64,000 nt of DNA, from assembly GCA_023386795.1 (NCBI GenBank), contig JAEWJB010000187.1:1-64000 (forward strand), written 5' to 3'. Positions 1 through 8,483 of the stretch are shown piece by piece. The notes below the pieces were generated by a model that searched no databases, was not told where the DNA came from, and saw only the letters and a program-made list of their open reading frames with translations. The DNA is from Pseudomonadota bacterium (GTDB taxonomy: Bacteria; Pseudomonadota; Gammaproteobacteria; Xanthomonadales; Xanthomonadaceae). Made by a program: the position numbers and the translations under genes. Positions within the stretch are counted from its first letter, which is position 1. Every line of letters starts with the position of its first letter.

Positions 1-1
1 C

Positions 2-853
2 CTGCGCAGCGTGCAGCTGCGCGCGCGCCGCGCCGCCGGCCAGCAGGGCGTGGGCCTGCATGCCAGCCGCAGCCGCGGCGCCGGGCTGGAATTCGCGCAG
101 TACCGGGCTTACGAGCCGGGGGACGAACTGCGGCAGATCGACTGGAAACTTTACGCGCGCTCGGACCGCTTCTTTGTGCGCGAGGCCGAGCGCGAAAGCC
201 CGCTCACCCTGTGGCTGTTGCTCGACGCCAGCGCATCGGCCGGGCAGGCGGATGAAGCGCGCCCGGGCCATAGCCGCCTGGATGCCCTGCGTGGCGTCGC
301 CGCATGCGCGAGCGAACTGGCACTGCGGCAAGGGGATCGCTTCGGCCTGATCGTGTTCGGCGGTGACCGCGTCCAGCTGGTCCCGGCTGGTGTCGGTACG
401 CGGCAGCGCGACCGGGTCTGGCTGGCGCTGCAGGGCCTGCAAGCCCACGGTGGTTGGCCTTCGGAAACTGCTCAGCGGGTGGCCTGGGAACGCAGCGCCG
501 CGCACGACCTGGTGCTGATGCTGGGCGATGGCTTCGACGAGGCCGGCGTGGTGCTGGGCGAACGGCTGGCCAAGGCGGGACGCGAAGTGGTGCAGCTGCA
601 GGTGCTGGGTGCCGACGAACGCGACTTCCCCTTCCGTGGTGGGCACCGCTTCCGCGACCCGGAAACGGGTGAGGAGCTGCTCGGCGACGCCGACGCGCTG
701 CGTGCGGATTACTTGCGCCGTTTCGGCCAGGCGCTGCGCGCGCGTGAAGCGCGCTGGCAGGCGGCGGGCATTCGGCACGCCACGCAATATCTGGACGAGC
801 CTTTGGACGCCGGCCTGCAACGCCTGTTCGGCACGGGGGCGGCATGGGGCTGA
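2..853 (+). CDS. DUF58 domain protein (5' end outside window)
   Basis: The reading frame is open to the left edge, so the true start is probably just outside; a GTG at 11 is possible but would cut into the usual N-terminus. 283 residues are visible. The N-terminal third carries the DUF58 signature: SRSRGAGLEF, then YEPGDELRQIDWKLYAR, then a FVREAERE tract, followed by a von Willebrand A-like fold (LWLLLDASAS, LVLMLGDGFDE). In the family, DUF58 proteins sit beside MoxR AAA+ ATPases and BatA-type membrane proteins and are thought to act in envelope or complex maturation; no enzymatic activity is established. The last 10 bases overlap the next gene, indicating translational coupling. A moxR gene is expected upstream but lies outside the window. 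Confidence 0.85.
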   Translation: MRSVQLRARRAAGQQGVGLHASRSRGAGLEFAQYRAYEPGDELRQIDWKLYARSDRFFVREAERESPLTLWLLLDASASAGQADEARPGHSRLDALRGVAACASELALRQGDRFGLIVFGGDRVQLVPAGVGTRQRDRVWLALQGLQAHGGWPSETAQRVAWERSAAHDLVLMLGDGFDEAGVVLGERLAKAGREVVQLQVLGADERDFPFRGGHRFRDPETGEELLGDADALRADYLRRFGQALRAREARWQAAGIRHATQYLDEPLDAGLQRLFGTGAAWG

Positions 854-1998
854 GCCTGCTGTTCCCGCTCGGCCTGGCGGCATTGGCCGCAGCGCTGCTG
901 CCCCTGCTGATCCATCTGGCGCGGCGGCAGGAATCGCGGCTGACGTCCTTCGCCGCGCTGCGCTGGCTGCGCGCACAACCCAAGCCGCGACAGCGCATCC
1001 GCATCGACGAATGGCCGCTGCTGCTGGTGCGCCTGTTGCTGCTGGCGTTGCTGGCGCTGTGGATGGCCGGGCTGGCGTCGCAAGGGGCCGATGACCGGCG
1101 CCCCCGCGTGCTGGTCTCGCCGGCGCTCGATGACGCGGCACGCCGCATGCTGAAGTTGCCCGAGGACGCACAGGCCCACTGGCTCGCGGTGGGCTTCCCC
1201 GCGCTGGAGCAGCCGCGCCCGTTGGCCCCGCAGGCGGAAGCCAGCCTGCTGCGCGAGTTCGACGCTGCGCTGCCGGCGGCCGCGCCGCTGACTGTCTTCG
1301 TTCCCGCGATATGGGGCGATGTGGATGGCCAGCGACCGATCCTGTCGCGGCAGGTGGACTGGCGGGTGCTGCCCGCCCGCATGCCGGAGCGGGTCGCCTC
1401 GCCAGTCTCCGCGCCGACGTTGGCGGCGGCCGGTTTCGGTGAGAAAGACCCCGCACTGCGGACGCTGCGTGCCCTCCACTCGGCCTGGCAACCGAAGGCC
1501 ACCGCGCTTCCCCTCATCGACGCAGCCGACCACTCGCCCGCATCGCGCGCCTCGTTCGTGGCCTGGGGCGCGGACACGCCGATCCCGACGCCATGGCAGG
1601 ACTGGGTGCGTGCCGGCGGCCAACTCCTGCTCGGTGCCCGCACGCCGTGGCCCGACGGCACCTCGCCGCAGACCGAATGGCAGGGCGACGATGGCGAGGT
1701 ACTGCTCGCCTCCGCGCCCTTCGGGCACGGTCGGATCTGGCGGTTGCCGCAAGGATGGGACGTCGCTACCCACGCGCACCTGCTCGATCCGCGGTTCCCG
1801 GTCGAACTGTTACGCCATCTGCAGGCGCCGCCGCCGCCGGCACGCGTGACGGCGGCGCAGTTCGCGCCGCTGCATCAGGCGCGCGACTGGCCGCGCCCGC
1901 CGCCCGCCTTGCTTCCCGGCCTCGCGCTGCTGATCGCGCTGGTCTTCGCGCTGGAGCGCTGGATGGCCACTTCGCCCCGTCGCGGGGCCTTGGCATGA
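844..1998 (+). CDS. BatA-type N-terminal domain membrane protein
   Basis: 384 residues. It opens with a hydrophobic helix (LFPLGLAALAAALLPLLIHL), followed by RRQESRLTSFAALRWL and a second helix near residues 58-80; this helix - basic loop - helix arrangement is the BatA / aerotolerance-regulator N-terminal domain. The middle (about 90-330) is a soluble, probably periplasmic region without a motif I recognise. A final helix (LLPGLALLIALVFALERW) leads to a short basic tail. The start overlaps the DUF58 gene by 10 bases and the stop overlaps the next start (ATGA), so it is part of one operon. The function of BatA proteins is unclear; the partnership with DUF58 and DUF4175 proteins is the main clue. 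Confidence 0.78.
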   Translation: MGLSLLFPLGLAALAAALLPLLIHLARRQESRLTSFAALRWLRAQPKPRQRIRIDEWPLLLVRLLLLALLALWMAGLASQGADDRRPRVLVSPALDDAARRMLKLPEDAQAHWLAVGFPALEQPRPLAPQAEASLLREFDAALPAAAPLTVFVPAIWGDVDGQRPILSRQVDWRVLPARMPERVASPVSAPTLAAAGFGEKDPALRTLRALHSAWQPKATALPLIDAADHSPASRASFVAWGADTPIPTPWQDWVRAGGQLLLGARTPWPDGTSPQTEWQGDDGEVLLASAPFGHGRIWRLPQGWDVATHAHLLDPRFPVELLRHLQAPPPPARVTAAQFAPLHQARDWPRPPPALLPGLALLIALVFALERWMATSPRRGALA

Positions 1999-4190
1999 GC
2001 GTCGCGCTGCTGCGTTCGCGATGGACGGCCGCGCGTCGGCGTCGTCGGTTCGCCGTCTTCGCCTTCGGCTGGCCGTGGGCGATGTTGCCTGCGGCGATGG
2101 CATGGCGGTGGCAGGCCGGCCCCGCCGTATGGCCGTCGCTGCTGGTCGGCGGCCTCGTGCTCGCCGCGTTGGCGGTGCTGTGGGCGCGCCGGCTGGACCT
2201 CACCTGGCTGCGTCGTCGCCTCGATGCGGAACCGGCGATGGAAGACAGCGCCGACCTGCTGTTCGCCGAACCGTCCACGTTGGGAACACTGCAGCAGCTG
2301 CAGCGTGAGCGCGTGCTGGCACGCCTGGCGTCGACCGCGCGCGACTTGCGCGAGCCCTGGCCCTGGAAGTGGGGCTTGCCGGTGTTGGTCCTCGGCATGC
2401 TGGCGCTGGCGGCGACGCTCGCCTGGCCGGCGCGCGCACCGGCCACTGCCGTGCCGGCGTCCTCCCTCGATGGTGCCGCGCGTGCCCGCGAGCAGGCGCG
2501 CCTTCGTCATGCCACGTTGCAGGCGACCCCGCCCGCCTACACCGGCCAGCCGGCCAGCGCGCTGCCCACGCTCGACGCCAAGGTGCCACAAGGCACGCGG
2601 CTGGCATGGACACTGCAGTTCGACCACCCGCCCGGCCAGGTGCAACTGCGCTTCACCGATGGCAGAACGATCCCGCTGGCCCTGCAGGGCGACCGCGCCA
2701 GCGGCACGCTGGTGCTGGAGCGCCCACTGCTCTATCGGATCGTGCTGGACGGCCAGCCTCTGGCCCTGCACCGCCTGGAACCGGTGCCCGACCGCGCGCC
2801 ACAGGTCCGCGTGCTGGAACCGGAAGCCTCGCTGGTCGAATGGCAACCGGCGCGCAAGCGCTGGACGCTGCGTTTCGAAGCCAGCGACGACTACGCCGTC
2901 GCCGCCAACGCACCGCTGCGGCTCACGCTGGCCCAGGGCAGCGGCGAGAACATCCGCTTCAGCGAACATGGCGTGACCCTGGAGGGCCGTGGCAGCGCGC
3001 GGCTACGCCGCTTCGAATACACGCTGGACCCCACCGCGCTCGGCATGCAGCCGGGCGATGACCTGGTGGCCCAGCTGGAAGTGCGCGACAACCGCCCACC
3101 CACGCCGCAGACCGCGCGCAGCGGCAGCGTGATCCTGCGCTGGCCTTCGCCGCAGCAGCAGGCCGGTGTCGAGCTGGAAGCGAGCGTGCGCAAGACGCTG
3201 CCGGCGTACTTCCGCAGCCAGCGCCAGATCATCATCGACGCCGAGGCGCTGTTGAAGGACAGGCGCAAGCTCGATGCGGACAGCTTCCTCAAGCGGTCGG
3301 ACGCCATCGGCGTGGACCAGCGCATCCTGCGCCTGCGTTATGGCCAGTTCCTCGGCGAGGAAAGCGAGGGCGCGCCCAAGCTGCCCACGCACGACGACGA
3401 TGCCGTGCCCACTTCCGACATACCGACCAGCGACATCCCCACCGCCGACGCCCCGGCACCGGAAAGGCACGAAGGCGCCGCGCTGGGCGCCGCCGCCCTC
3501 GACGACCACGACCACGACCACGCGGCCTCCGGCGAGGCCTCCGGCTTCGGTAACGAAGGCAACGTGCTGGCCGAATTCGGCCATACGCATGACCACGCGG
3601 AGGCGGCGACGCTGCTCGATCCCAAGACCCGCGCCACGCTCAAGGCCGCGCTGGACCAGATGTGGCAGGCCGAAGGCGAGCTGCGCCAGGGCCGGCCCGA
3701 GGCGGCATTGCCCTATGCCTACAAGGCGCTGGGCTTCATCAAGGAAGTGCAGCAGGCCGAGCGCATCTACCTCGCGCGCTTGGGCCCGGAGCTGCCGCCG
3801 ATCGACATGACGCGCCGCCTGGGCGGTGACCGCGCCGGCCTGGCGCGTCGCGACGACGCGTTGGCGCCGTGGCGCGACGAAGACGCGAAGGAGGCGTTGG
3901 CGCTGTGGGCCGCACTGGCCCCTGCGGCAGGCGAGGTGCCTGCACCGCAGTTGGATGCCTTCGCCCGTTGGCTGGGCACGCACGAAAGCCGGCTGGCGTC
4001 GCCCCTGGATCTGGCCGCCGCGCTGGAGCAGTACCGCGCCGAGCCGGCGTGTGCCGCCTGCCGCGAACGCCTGCGCGCCCTGCTGTGGACCACGCTGGCC
4101 GCGCCGCCGGCCCGTCCGCTGCCGCGACAGGCGCCGGACGCGACGGGCCGTCGGTATCTCGATGCGCTGTCGGCGGGAGAGTCCCCATGA
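1995..4190 (+). CDS. DUF4175-like membrane protein with His/Asp-rich insert
   Basis: 731 residues. The start at 1995 was chosen because it forms an ATGA overlap with the preceding stop; the frame is open further upstream but that part is shadow of the previous gene. The N-terminus has two hydrophobic segments (about 24-63, including a WPSLLVGGLVLAALAVLWA helix), and a third lies near 120-140. A long extracytoplasmic part resembles DUF4175 proteins. Around residues 471-487 there is a short repeat (TSDIP twice, then TADAP), and around 504-535 a His/Asp-rich stretch (DDHDHDHAAS and FGHTHDHAEA) that could bind divalent metal; this is an inference from composition only. The C-terminal 200 residues are helical and charged. 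It is translationally coupled on both sides. Confidence 0.7.
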   Translation: MSVALLRSRWTAARRRRRFAVFAFGWPWAMLPAAMAWRWQAGPAVWPSLLVGGLVLAALAVLWARRLDLTWLRRRLDAEPAMEDSADLLFAEPSTLGTLQQLQRERVLARLASTARDLREPWPWKWGLPVLVLGMLALAATLAWPARAPATAVPASSLDGAARAREQARLRHATLQATPPAYTGQPASALPTLDAKVPQGTRLAWTLQFDHPPGQVQLRFTDGRTIPLALQGDRASGTLVLERPLLYRIVLDGQPLALHRLEPVPDRAPQVRVLEPEASLVEWQPARKRWTLRFEASDDYAVAANAPLRLTLAQGSGENIRFSEHGVTLEGRGSARLRRFEYTLDPTALGMQPGDDLVAQLEVRDNRPPTPQTARSGSVILRWPSPQQQAGVELEASVRKTLPAYFRSQRQIIIDAEALLKDRRKLDADSFLKRSDAIGVDQRILRLRYGQFLGEESEGAPKLPTHDDDAVPTSDIPTSDIPTADAPAPERHEGAALGAAALDDHDHDHAASGEASGFGNEGNVLAEFGHTHDHAEAATLLDPKTRATLKAALDQMWQAEGELRQGRPEAALPYAYKALGFIKEVQQAERIYLARLGPELPPIDMTRRLGGDRAGLARRDDALAPWRDEDAKEALALWAALAPAAGEVPAPQLDAFARWLGTHESRLASPLDLAAALEQYRAEPACAACRERLRALLWTTLAAPPARPLPRQAPDATGRRYLDALSAGESP

Positions 4191-5890
4191 ACCCTTGGCA
4201 GCTCGCCACCGCAGGCGTGATCGCGCTGGCCACGCTGGCCGGCCTCTGGCGCGCATGGCGCCAGCCGCGCGGCGCGCGGCGAGCCGCTCTGATGGCGTTG
4301 CAGCCGCTCTGCGCGCTGGCGCTCTACTTCACCCTGTATCCGCTGCCACGCGCCAGCGAGGGCGGCACGCTGGTCGTGCTGACGCGCGGCGCGGCGCCGG
4401 TGGACGGCGGCGATGTCATCGCATTGCCCGAAGCCGGCGCGCCGCCCGGCGCCATGCCGGTGCCCGATCTCGCTTCGGCGATGCGCCAGCGCCCCGGCGT
4501 CGCGCGGCTGCAGGTGCTCGGCGAAGGTCTGCCGGCACGCGACCGCGACGCCGTGGCCGTCGCCGCCTTGCCCCTGCAATTCCAGCCACCCGCGCCGACA
4601 CCCGGACTGGCGGCGTTGTCCACGCCGCCACCGGTCGCCCCGGGTAACGCATTCGAGGTGGAAGGGCAGGTCGTGGGCTGGCCGCGCGGACGCGTGGAGC
4701 TGCTCGAGCCCGCCGGCACCCGTGTGGATGCGGCGCCACTCGATGCACAGGGACGCTTCCGCCTGCAGGGCGAAGCGCGGCTGGCCGGCCAGGTGTTGTT
4801 CTGGGTGCGCGTCCTCGATGCCGACGGCCGCGAGCGCGACCGTCAGCCGCTGCCGCTGAACGTGGTGGAAGCACCACCGCTGCGCGTATGGATTCTGGCC
4901 GGCGCACCGCAACCGGAATGGAAGTACCTGCGCCGTTGGGCCGCCGATGCCGGCGTGACGTTGCATACGCAGATTGCCGTCGGCGGCGGCTTGCAACTGG
5001 GCGACGCTCCCAAGCCGCTCGACGCTGCCACCCTGGCCGGCTTCGACCTGCTATGGCTGGACGAGCGTGCCTGGAGCGGCCTGTCTGCCTCGCAACGCGC
5101 GGCGGTACGCGAAGCCACGCGCGGCGGCTTGGGCGTGCTGGTGCGGCTGGGCGGCCCGCTCGACGCCGGCGCCCGCCAGGCGCTGGCGTCGCTGGGACTG
5201 CCGCTGCGTGGTGGCAACACCACCGTGCCGTTGTCATGGCCGGTGACCGGGGGCGAGCCGCCTGTCGCATTGGGACGGCGCGATTTCGCGCCAGATGCCG
5301 CGCTCTCCGTACTCGCCCGCGATGCCGGCGGAACGCCCTACGCATGGTGGCGCGGCCTCGGCCAGGGTCGTATCGGCGTCACCACGCTGACCGACAGCTG
5401 GCAGCTGCCGCTGGCCGGGGAGCGCGCCGCGCACGGCCGCCTGTGGAGCGCGATGCTGGCCACGCTGGCGCGCGCACGCGCACACGGCGCGTTGCTCGAT
5501 ATCCCCACGCCGGCGTGGGCGGGCGAGCGCATGGTGATCTGCGGACTCGCGACGAATCCGCAGGTGCGCGATCCCGCGGGCGGCCTTCACGGGCTGGTCC
5601 GCGATCCCGGGACCGGCGCCTGTGCCGCGTACTGGCCGGTGCAGGCCGGTTGGCACACGTTGGGAAGCGGCGAAGACGCCACGCCGTTCTACGTGCGCGA
5701 TCCAGCGCAGGCGAAGGCCGCTTTCGCCCGGGAGCAGGCCATGCAGACCGCGCGCCTGGTCAGGCCGGCCAGCGCCGCGGTTGGGGTCGCGGGCATTGCG
5801 CGGCACCCCGGCTCACGCTGGCCGGCGTGGTGGGCTTTCGTGTTGCTCGCCGCGACGTGCTGGTGGCTGGAACGCGTGCGCCGCACCTAG
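4187..5890 (+). CDS. Large membrane protein of the DUF58/BatA operon
   Basis: 567 residues; the start is fixed by an ATGA overlap with the previous gene. Two N-terminal helices (LATAGVIALATLAGLW and LMALQPLCALALYFTLYPL) are followed by a large extracytoplasmic region with a GATase1-like or VWA-like look (WILAGAPQPEWKYLRRWAAD; LLWLDERAWSGLSASQ; ATRGGLGVLVRLGG), and a C-terminal helix (WWAFVLLAATCWWLERVRR). The general layout, with a glutamine-amidotransferase-like core between end helices, recalls membrane proteins commonly found in the same operons. I do not recognise a catalytic triad and assign no reaction. It is the last gene of the operon: the next gene is on the other strand and its stop abuts this one (4-base overlap). 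Confidence 0.62.
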   Translation: MNPWQLATAGVIALATLAGLWRAWRQPRGARRAALMALQPLCALALYFTLYPLPRASEGGTLVVLTRGAAPVDGGDVIALPEAGAPPGAMPVPDLASAMRQRPGVARLQVLGEGLPARDRDAVAVAALPLQFQPPAPTPGLAALSTPPPVAPGNAFEVEGQVVGWPRGRVELLEPAGTRVDAAPLDAQGRFRLQGEARLAGQVLFWVRVLDADGRERDRQPLPLNVVEAPPLRVWILAGAPQPEWKYLRRWAADAGVTLHTQIAVGGGLQLGDAPKPLDAATLAGFDLLWLDERAWSGLSASQRAAVREATRGGLGVLVRLGGPLDAGARQALASLGLPLRGGNTTVPLSWPVTGGEPPVALGRRDFAPDAALSVLARDAGGTPYAWWRGLGQGRIGVTTLTDSWQLPLAGERAAHGRLWSAMLATLARARAHGALLDIPTPAWAGERMVICGLATNPQVRDPAGGLHGLVRDPGTGACAAYWPVQAGWHTLGSGEDATPFYVRDPAQAKAAFAREQAMQTARLVRPASAAVGVAGIARHPGSRWPAWWAFVLLAATCWWLERVRRT

Positions 5891-6513
5891 CGGGCGCGGC
5901 TGGTGCTGCGGCGCCATAGCAAGCAGAAGTTGTTGGCCGGCATCGCGAAGCGACCAATCTCGCGCAGGCCCGCCGCGTCGGCCAGCGCCTGCACCGCCTC
6001 CAGGTCCCGGATGCCGCCTTCGGCGTATTCGGCCTTCAGCCACGCATCGAAGGTGCGGTTGCTCTCGCTGGTCGGCTGGCCTGCGATATTGAACGGGCCG
6101 TAGACCGCCAGCAGAGCATCCGGCGCCATCATCGCCGGCAGGCTCGCGAACAGCCCCCGTACCCGCGACCAGCCCATGATGTGCAGCGTGTTGGCGGTGA
6201 ACACCGCATCGAAGCCACCGGGCGGCAATGCGGGGGTGGGTCGCAGGCCGGCGTCCGGCTCGGATTGCAGCGCGATGGCCGGGCGCAGGTTCGGCAGCGC
6301 CGCCTCCGCCCGCCACGCCTCGATGCCGGGCAGCGCATCGGCATGATCGCTGGGTTGCCATTGCAGCCACGGCATGGCCGCGGCGAAGTGCGCCGCGTGC
6401 TGCCCGGTGCCACTGCCGATCTCCAGGACCTGGCGGCGGTCGCCGAAGTAACTGCGCAACACGCCCAGGATCGGCTCGCGGTTGCGTTCGGCGGCGGGGG
6501 AGTGCGGTTTCAT
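5887..6513 (-). CDS. DUF938 SAM-dependent methyltransferase
   Basis: 208 residues from the ATG at 6513; ten more in-frame codons exist upstream but would give an atypical N-terminus. Motif I is clear (VLEIGSGTGQHAAHFA, about residues 29-44), followed by the acidic strand end (WQPSD) and a motif-IV-like FDAVFTANTLHIMGW. These features and the length match the DUF938 class I methyltransferases of proteobacteria, whose substrate is unknown. It is convergent with the DUF58 operon (stop codons overlap) and divergent from the MgtC-like gene, with 83 bases between the two starts. Confidence 0.83.
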   Translation of the reverse strand: MKPHSPAAERNREPILGVLRSYFGDRRQVLEIGSGTGQHAAHFAAAMPWLQWQPSDHADALPGIEAWRAEAALPNLRPAIALQSEPDAGLRPTPALPPGGFDAVFTANTLHIMGWSRVRGLFASLPAMMAPDALLAVYGPFNIAGQPTSESNRTFDAWLKAEYAEGGIRDLEAVQALADAAGLREIGRFAMPANNFCLLWRRSTSRAR

Positions 6514-6596
6514 CGGTACAGCATAGACCGCGGGCGCCTTCACCCGGCTTGTGCCGGGCGCCTGCGATGGTGGGTACCTTGCCGGAGGACGCTTGC

Positions 6597-7064
6597 ATGG
6601 AACATCTGCAACAGGACCTGATAGTCGTGCTGCGCGTGGCCGCCGCCATGGTGTTGGGCGGTGTATTGGGCATCGAACGCGAGATGGGCCGGCACTCCGC
6701 CGGCCTGCGCACCCACATGATGATCGCCGGCGCCGCCGCGCTGATCGTCGGCCTGGGTGACAGCATCGCCGAGCATTTCCAGCAGGAGCGCTATCGCGAC
6801 CTGCTGCAGGTGGACCCGGTGCGCCTGATCGAGGCGGTGGTCGCCAGCGTGGGCTTCGTGGCCGCCGGCACCATCCTGCGCAGCGCGCGCAGCGACCGCG
6901 TCAACGGCCTCACGACCGCCAGTTCGCTGGTCATGGCCGCGGCGATCGGCATCGCGTCCGGCATCGGGCGCTATGCCATCGCGGCGGGCGCTTGCCTGCT
7001 TTGCGTGCTGGTGCTGGGCGCGTTCAGGGGACTGGAGAAGCGCACGCGGGCGACGTCTGGATGA
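6597..7064 (+). CDS. MgtC/SapB family membrane protein
   Basis: 155 residues. The start at 6597 follows a good GGAGG ribosome site at -10. The N-terminus has the family signature: LRVAAAMVLGGVLGIERE followed by HSAGLRTHMMIAGAAAL. A second conserved block is VGFVAAGTILR, with NGLTTASSLVMAAAIGIA. About four transmembrane helices are predicted by eye. The length fits the short MgtC/SapB forms that lack the ACT-like C-terminal domain of Salmonella MgtC. Short members are inner-membrane proteins of unclear biochemical role, sometimes linked to magnesium or acid stress. It is a monocistronic gene between a divergent methyltransferase and an SRPBCC gene. Confidence 0.85.
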   Translation: MEHLQQDLIVVLRVAAAMVLGGVLGIEREMGRHSAGLRTHMMIAGAAALIVGLGDSIAEHFQQERYRDLLQVDPVRLIEAVVASVGFVAAGTILRSARSDRVNGLTTASSLVMAAAIGIASGIGRYAIAAGACLLCVLVLGAFRGLEKRTRATSG

Positions 7065-7147
7065 CGTCGGCGCGGTTGCGCACTGCAACACCATCCGGAC
7101 GCGAAGCTGGTCCATCATCAAGGCGGTTGCCGACCGAGGACCTCCCC

Positions 7148-7588
7148 ATGGCCCACGCCCTCCGCCAGCAGTTCCACATCGCCGCCGCGCCGGAAGTGGT
7201 CGCCAGCGCACTGACCCAGCCAGCGCACATGGCGCAATGGTGGACGCGCGAAGCCGAGGGCGAAGGCCGGCACGTCCGGCTGGACTGGAGCGCGCACGGC
7301 TGGAGGGTGGAACTGGACGTGCTGCACGACGTCGACCGACGCCGCGTGGTCTGGCACTGCACGCAATCCAACATGCTAGACAGCCCCGCGTGGGTCGGCT
7401 CGTCGATGTGCTTCGAACTGCATCCCACCGCCCGCGGTACGCAGGTGGATTTCAGCCACGTCGATTATCCCGACGCGCCCTGCAAGGGCACCTGCGAGGG
7501 CGGCTGGGCGTTTTTCCTTGGCCGTAGCCTCAAGCAATACCTGGAAACCGGCCAGGGCATGCCTTACCCGGATACGTTCTCGACCTGA
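7148..7588 (+). CDS. SRPBCC (START/Bet v1-like) domain protein
   Basis: 146 residues beginning MAHALRQQFHIAA; the upstream in-frame extension covers the 3' end of the MgtC-like gene and was dropped. The pattern HIAAAPEVVASALTQPAHMAQWWT is typical of the AHSA1-like SRPBCC group, with further blocks LDWSAHGWRVELDVL and VVWHCTQ. These proteins have a hydrophobic cavity for small ligands; the ligand here is unknown. The 3' end overlaps the convergent thioredoxin-like gene by 25 bases (7564-7588). Confidence 0.78.
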   Translation: MAHALRQQFHIAAAPEVVASALTQPAHMAQWWTREAEGEGRHVRLDWSAHGWRVELDVLHDVDRRRVVWHCTQSNMLDSPAWVGSSMCFELHPTARGTQVDFSHVDYPDAPCKGTCEGGWAFFLGRSLKQYLETGQGMPYPDTFST

Positions 7589-7923
7589 GGCGGCGCGGCG
7601 TTGTCCCACTGCGCGAGGGCGGCGGCCAGATCGGCGGCCTCACGCGGGCGTACCACGCGCGCCACCTCCTTCCCGTCGCGCAGCAGCACCAGCGTCGGCC
7701 ACAACTTGATGCGATACGCACGGCCAAGCGGCCGGCCCTTGCCGTCTTCCACTTTCAGGTGCGTGGCATCGCCACGCCCCTGCAGCGCCTGCGCCAGCGC
7801 CGGCTGTGCGGCCTGGCAGTGGCCGCACCAGGGCGCGCCGAACTCCAGCGCGACGCGCCCGGGCAGGGCCGCCACCGCCTCGGCAGCGGGTTCGCTGGCG
7901 GCGTAGTCGCGGACGAATCCCAC
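7564..7923 (-). CDS. Thioredoxin-fold protein with CGHC active site
   Basis: 119 residues from a GTG start at 7923 (no in-frame ATG nearby; a CTG lies five codons upstream). The active site is FGAPWCGHCQAAQPAL (about residues 28-43), with Cys-Gly-His-Cys rather than the Cys-Gly-Pro-Cys of classic thioredoxin. The cis-proline loop is present as KLWPTLVLLRDGKEV. It lacks a signal peptide, so it is a cytoplasmic thiol-disulfide protein, probably small-molecule or protein disulfide reducing. It lies 11 bases after the host-attachment-family gene and is probably cotranscribed with it. Confidence 0.85.
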   Translation of the reverse strand: MGFVRDYAASEPAAEAVAALPGRVALEFGAPWCGHCQAAQPALAQALQGRGDATHLKVEDGKGRPLGRAYRIKLWPTLVLLRDGKEVARVVRPREAADLAAALAQWDNAAPPQVENVSG

Positions 7924-7934
7924 CGGGGTGGCCG

Positions 7935-8327
7935 TCAGCCCAGCGCGCGCTGGATGTCGGCCAGCGGTGCGTTGGTGAGGTCCTTGGCCAGGTCGCCGAG
8001 CAGGCGCGCCTGGGTTTCCTTGTGCAGCAGCGGGCGCAGGCGGCCCAGCGTGGTGGGGTCGGCCACCAGCAGCAGATGGGCGTAGCGGTTGTTGAGCGCG
8101 CCCTCGTTGAGCTGGGAAGCCAGTTCCTTGGCGAAGGTCGCCTCATCGAGCTGGGACAGGCTCATGTCGGCCGGCACGGCGCCGGACGGGCCCTGGCCTT
8201 CGGCGCTCTGCAGGTCCATCAGCTGGTGCAGCTGCAAGCCGCCGCTCGCGGCGACGTTGGCAAACACCCGGGCGGACCCACCATCGGCCACCACCACCAC
8301 GGTGCCTTCTGGAATGCGTTGGGCCAT
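7935..8327 (-). CDS. Host-attachment / baeRF-family protein
   Basis: 130 residues. ATG at 8327 is preceded by a purine-rich GGAGAATCGAG site; an upstream extension is unlikely. The sequence starts MAQRIPEGTVVVVADGGSARVFANV, typical of the family named 'protein required for attachment to host cells' and related to bacterial eRF1-like (baeRF) domains. A block LLLVADPTTLGRLRPLLH and a helical C-terminus (DLTNAPLADIQRALG) match as well. The name comes from an Agrobacterium phenotype; the molecular role in free-living bacteria is not known. It is followed by a thioredoxin-like gene in the same direction. Confidence 0.72.
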   Translation of the reverse strand: MAQRIPEGTVVVVADGGSARVFANVAASGGLQLHQLMDLQSAEGQGPSGAVPADMSLSQLDEATFAKELASQLNEGALNNRYAHLLLVADPTTLGRLRPLLHKETQARLLGDLAKDLTNAPLADIQRALG

Positions 8328-8439
8328 CTCGATTCTCCGTCTGGGGGAAGCGACAGCCTGCAATTGCGCGCGTGAGCATCGCGTCCCCATGCGGTTGTCA
8401 GGATCATGAACCATGGCGCCAGCAAGCCAATCTCACGGC

Positions 8440-8467
8440 TTGAGACAATGAGCGGGTTCGATACGAT
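8440..8467 (+). promoter_or_regulatory. Putative sigma-70 promoter of the mrfAB-like pair
   Basis: TTGAGA (8440-8445) is separated by 16 bases from TACGAT (8462-8467). It lies just upstream of the chosen ATG at 8484 and would fall inside the coding region if a longer start at 8406 were used, which supports the shorter protein. Inferred by pattern only. Confidence 0.45.
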
Positions 8468-8483
8468 TTTTGGGGAACCCTGC

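Noticed and set aside
8406..8483. Longer N-terminus of the helicase from ATG 8406
   Set aside because: It would include the candidate promoter at 8440-8467 and has no family-like sequence.
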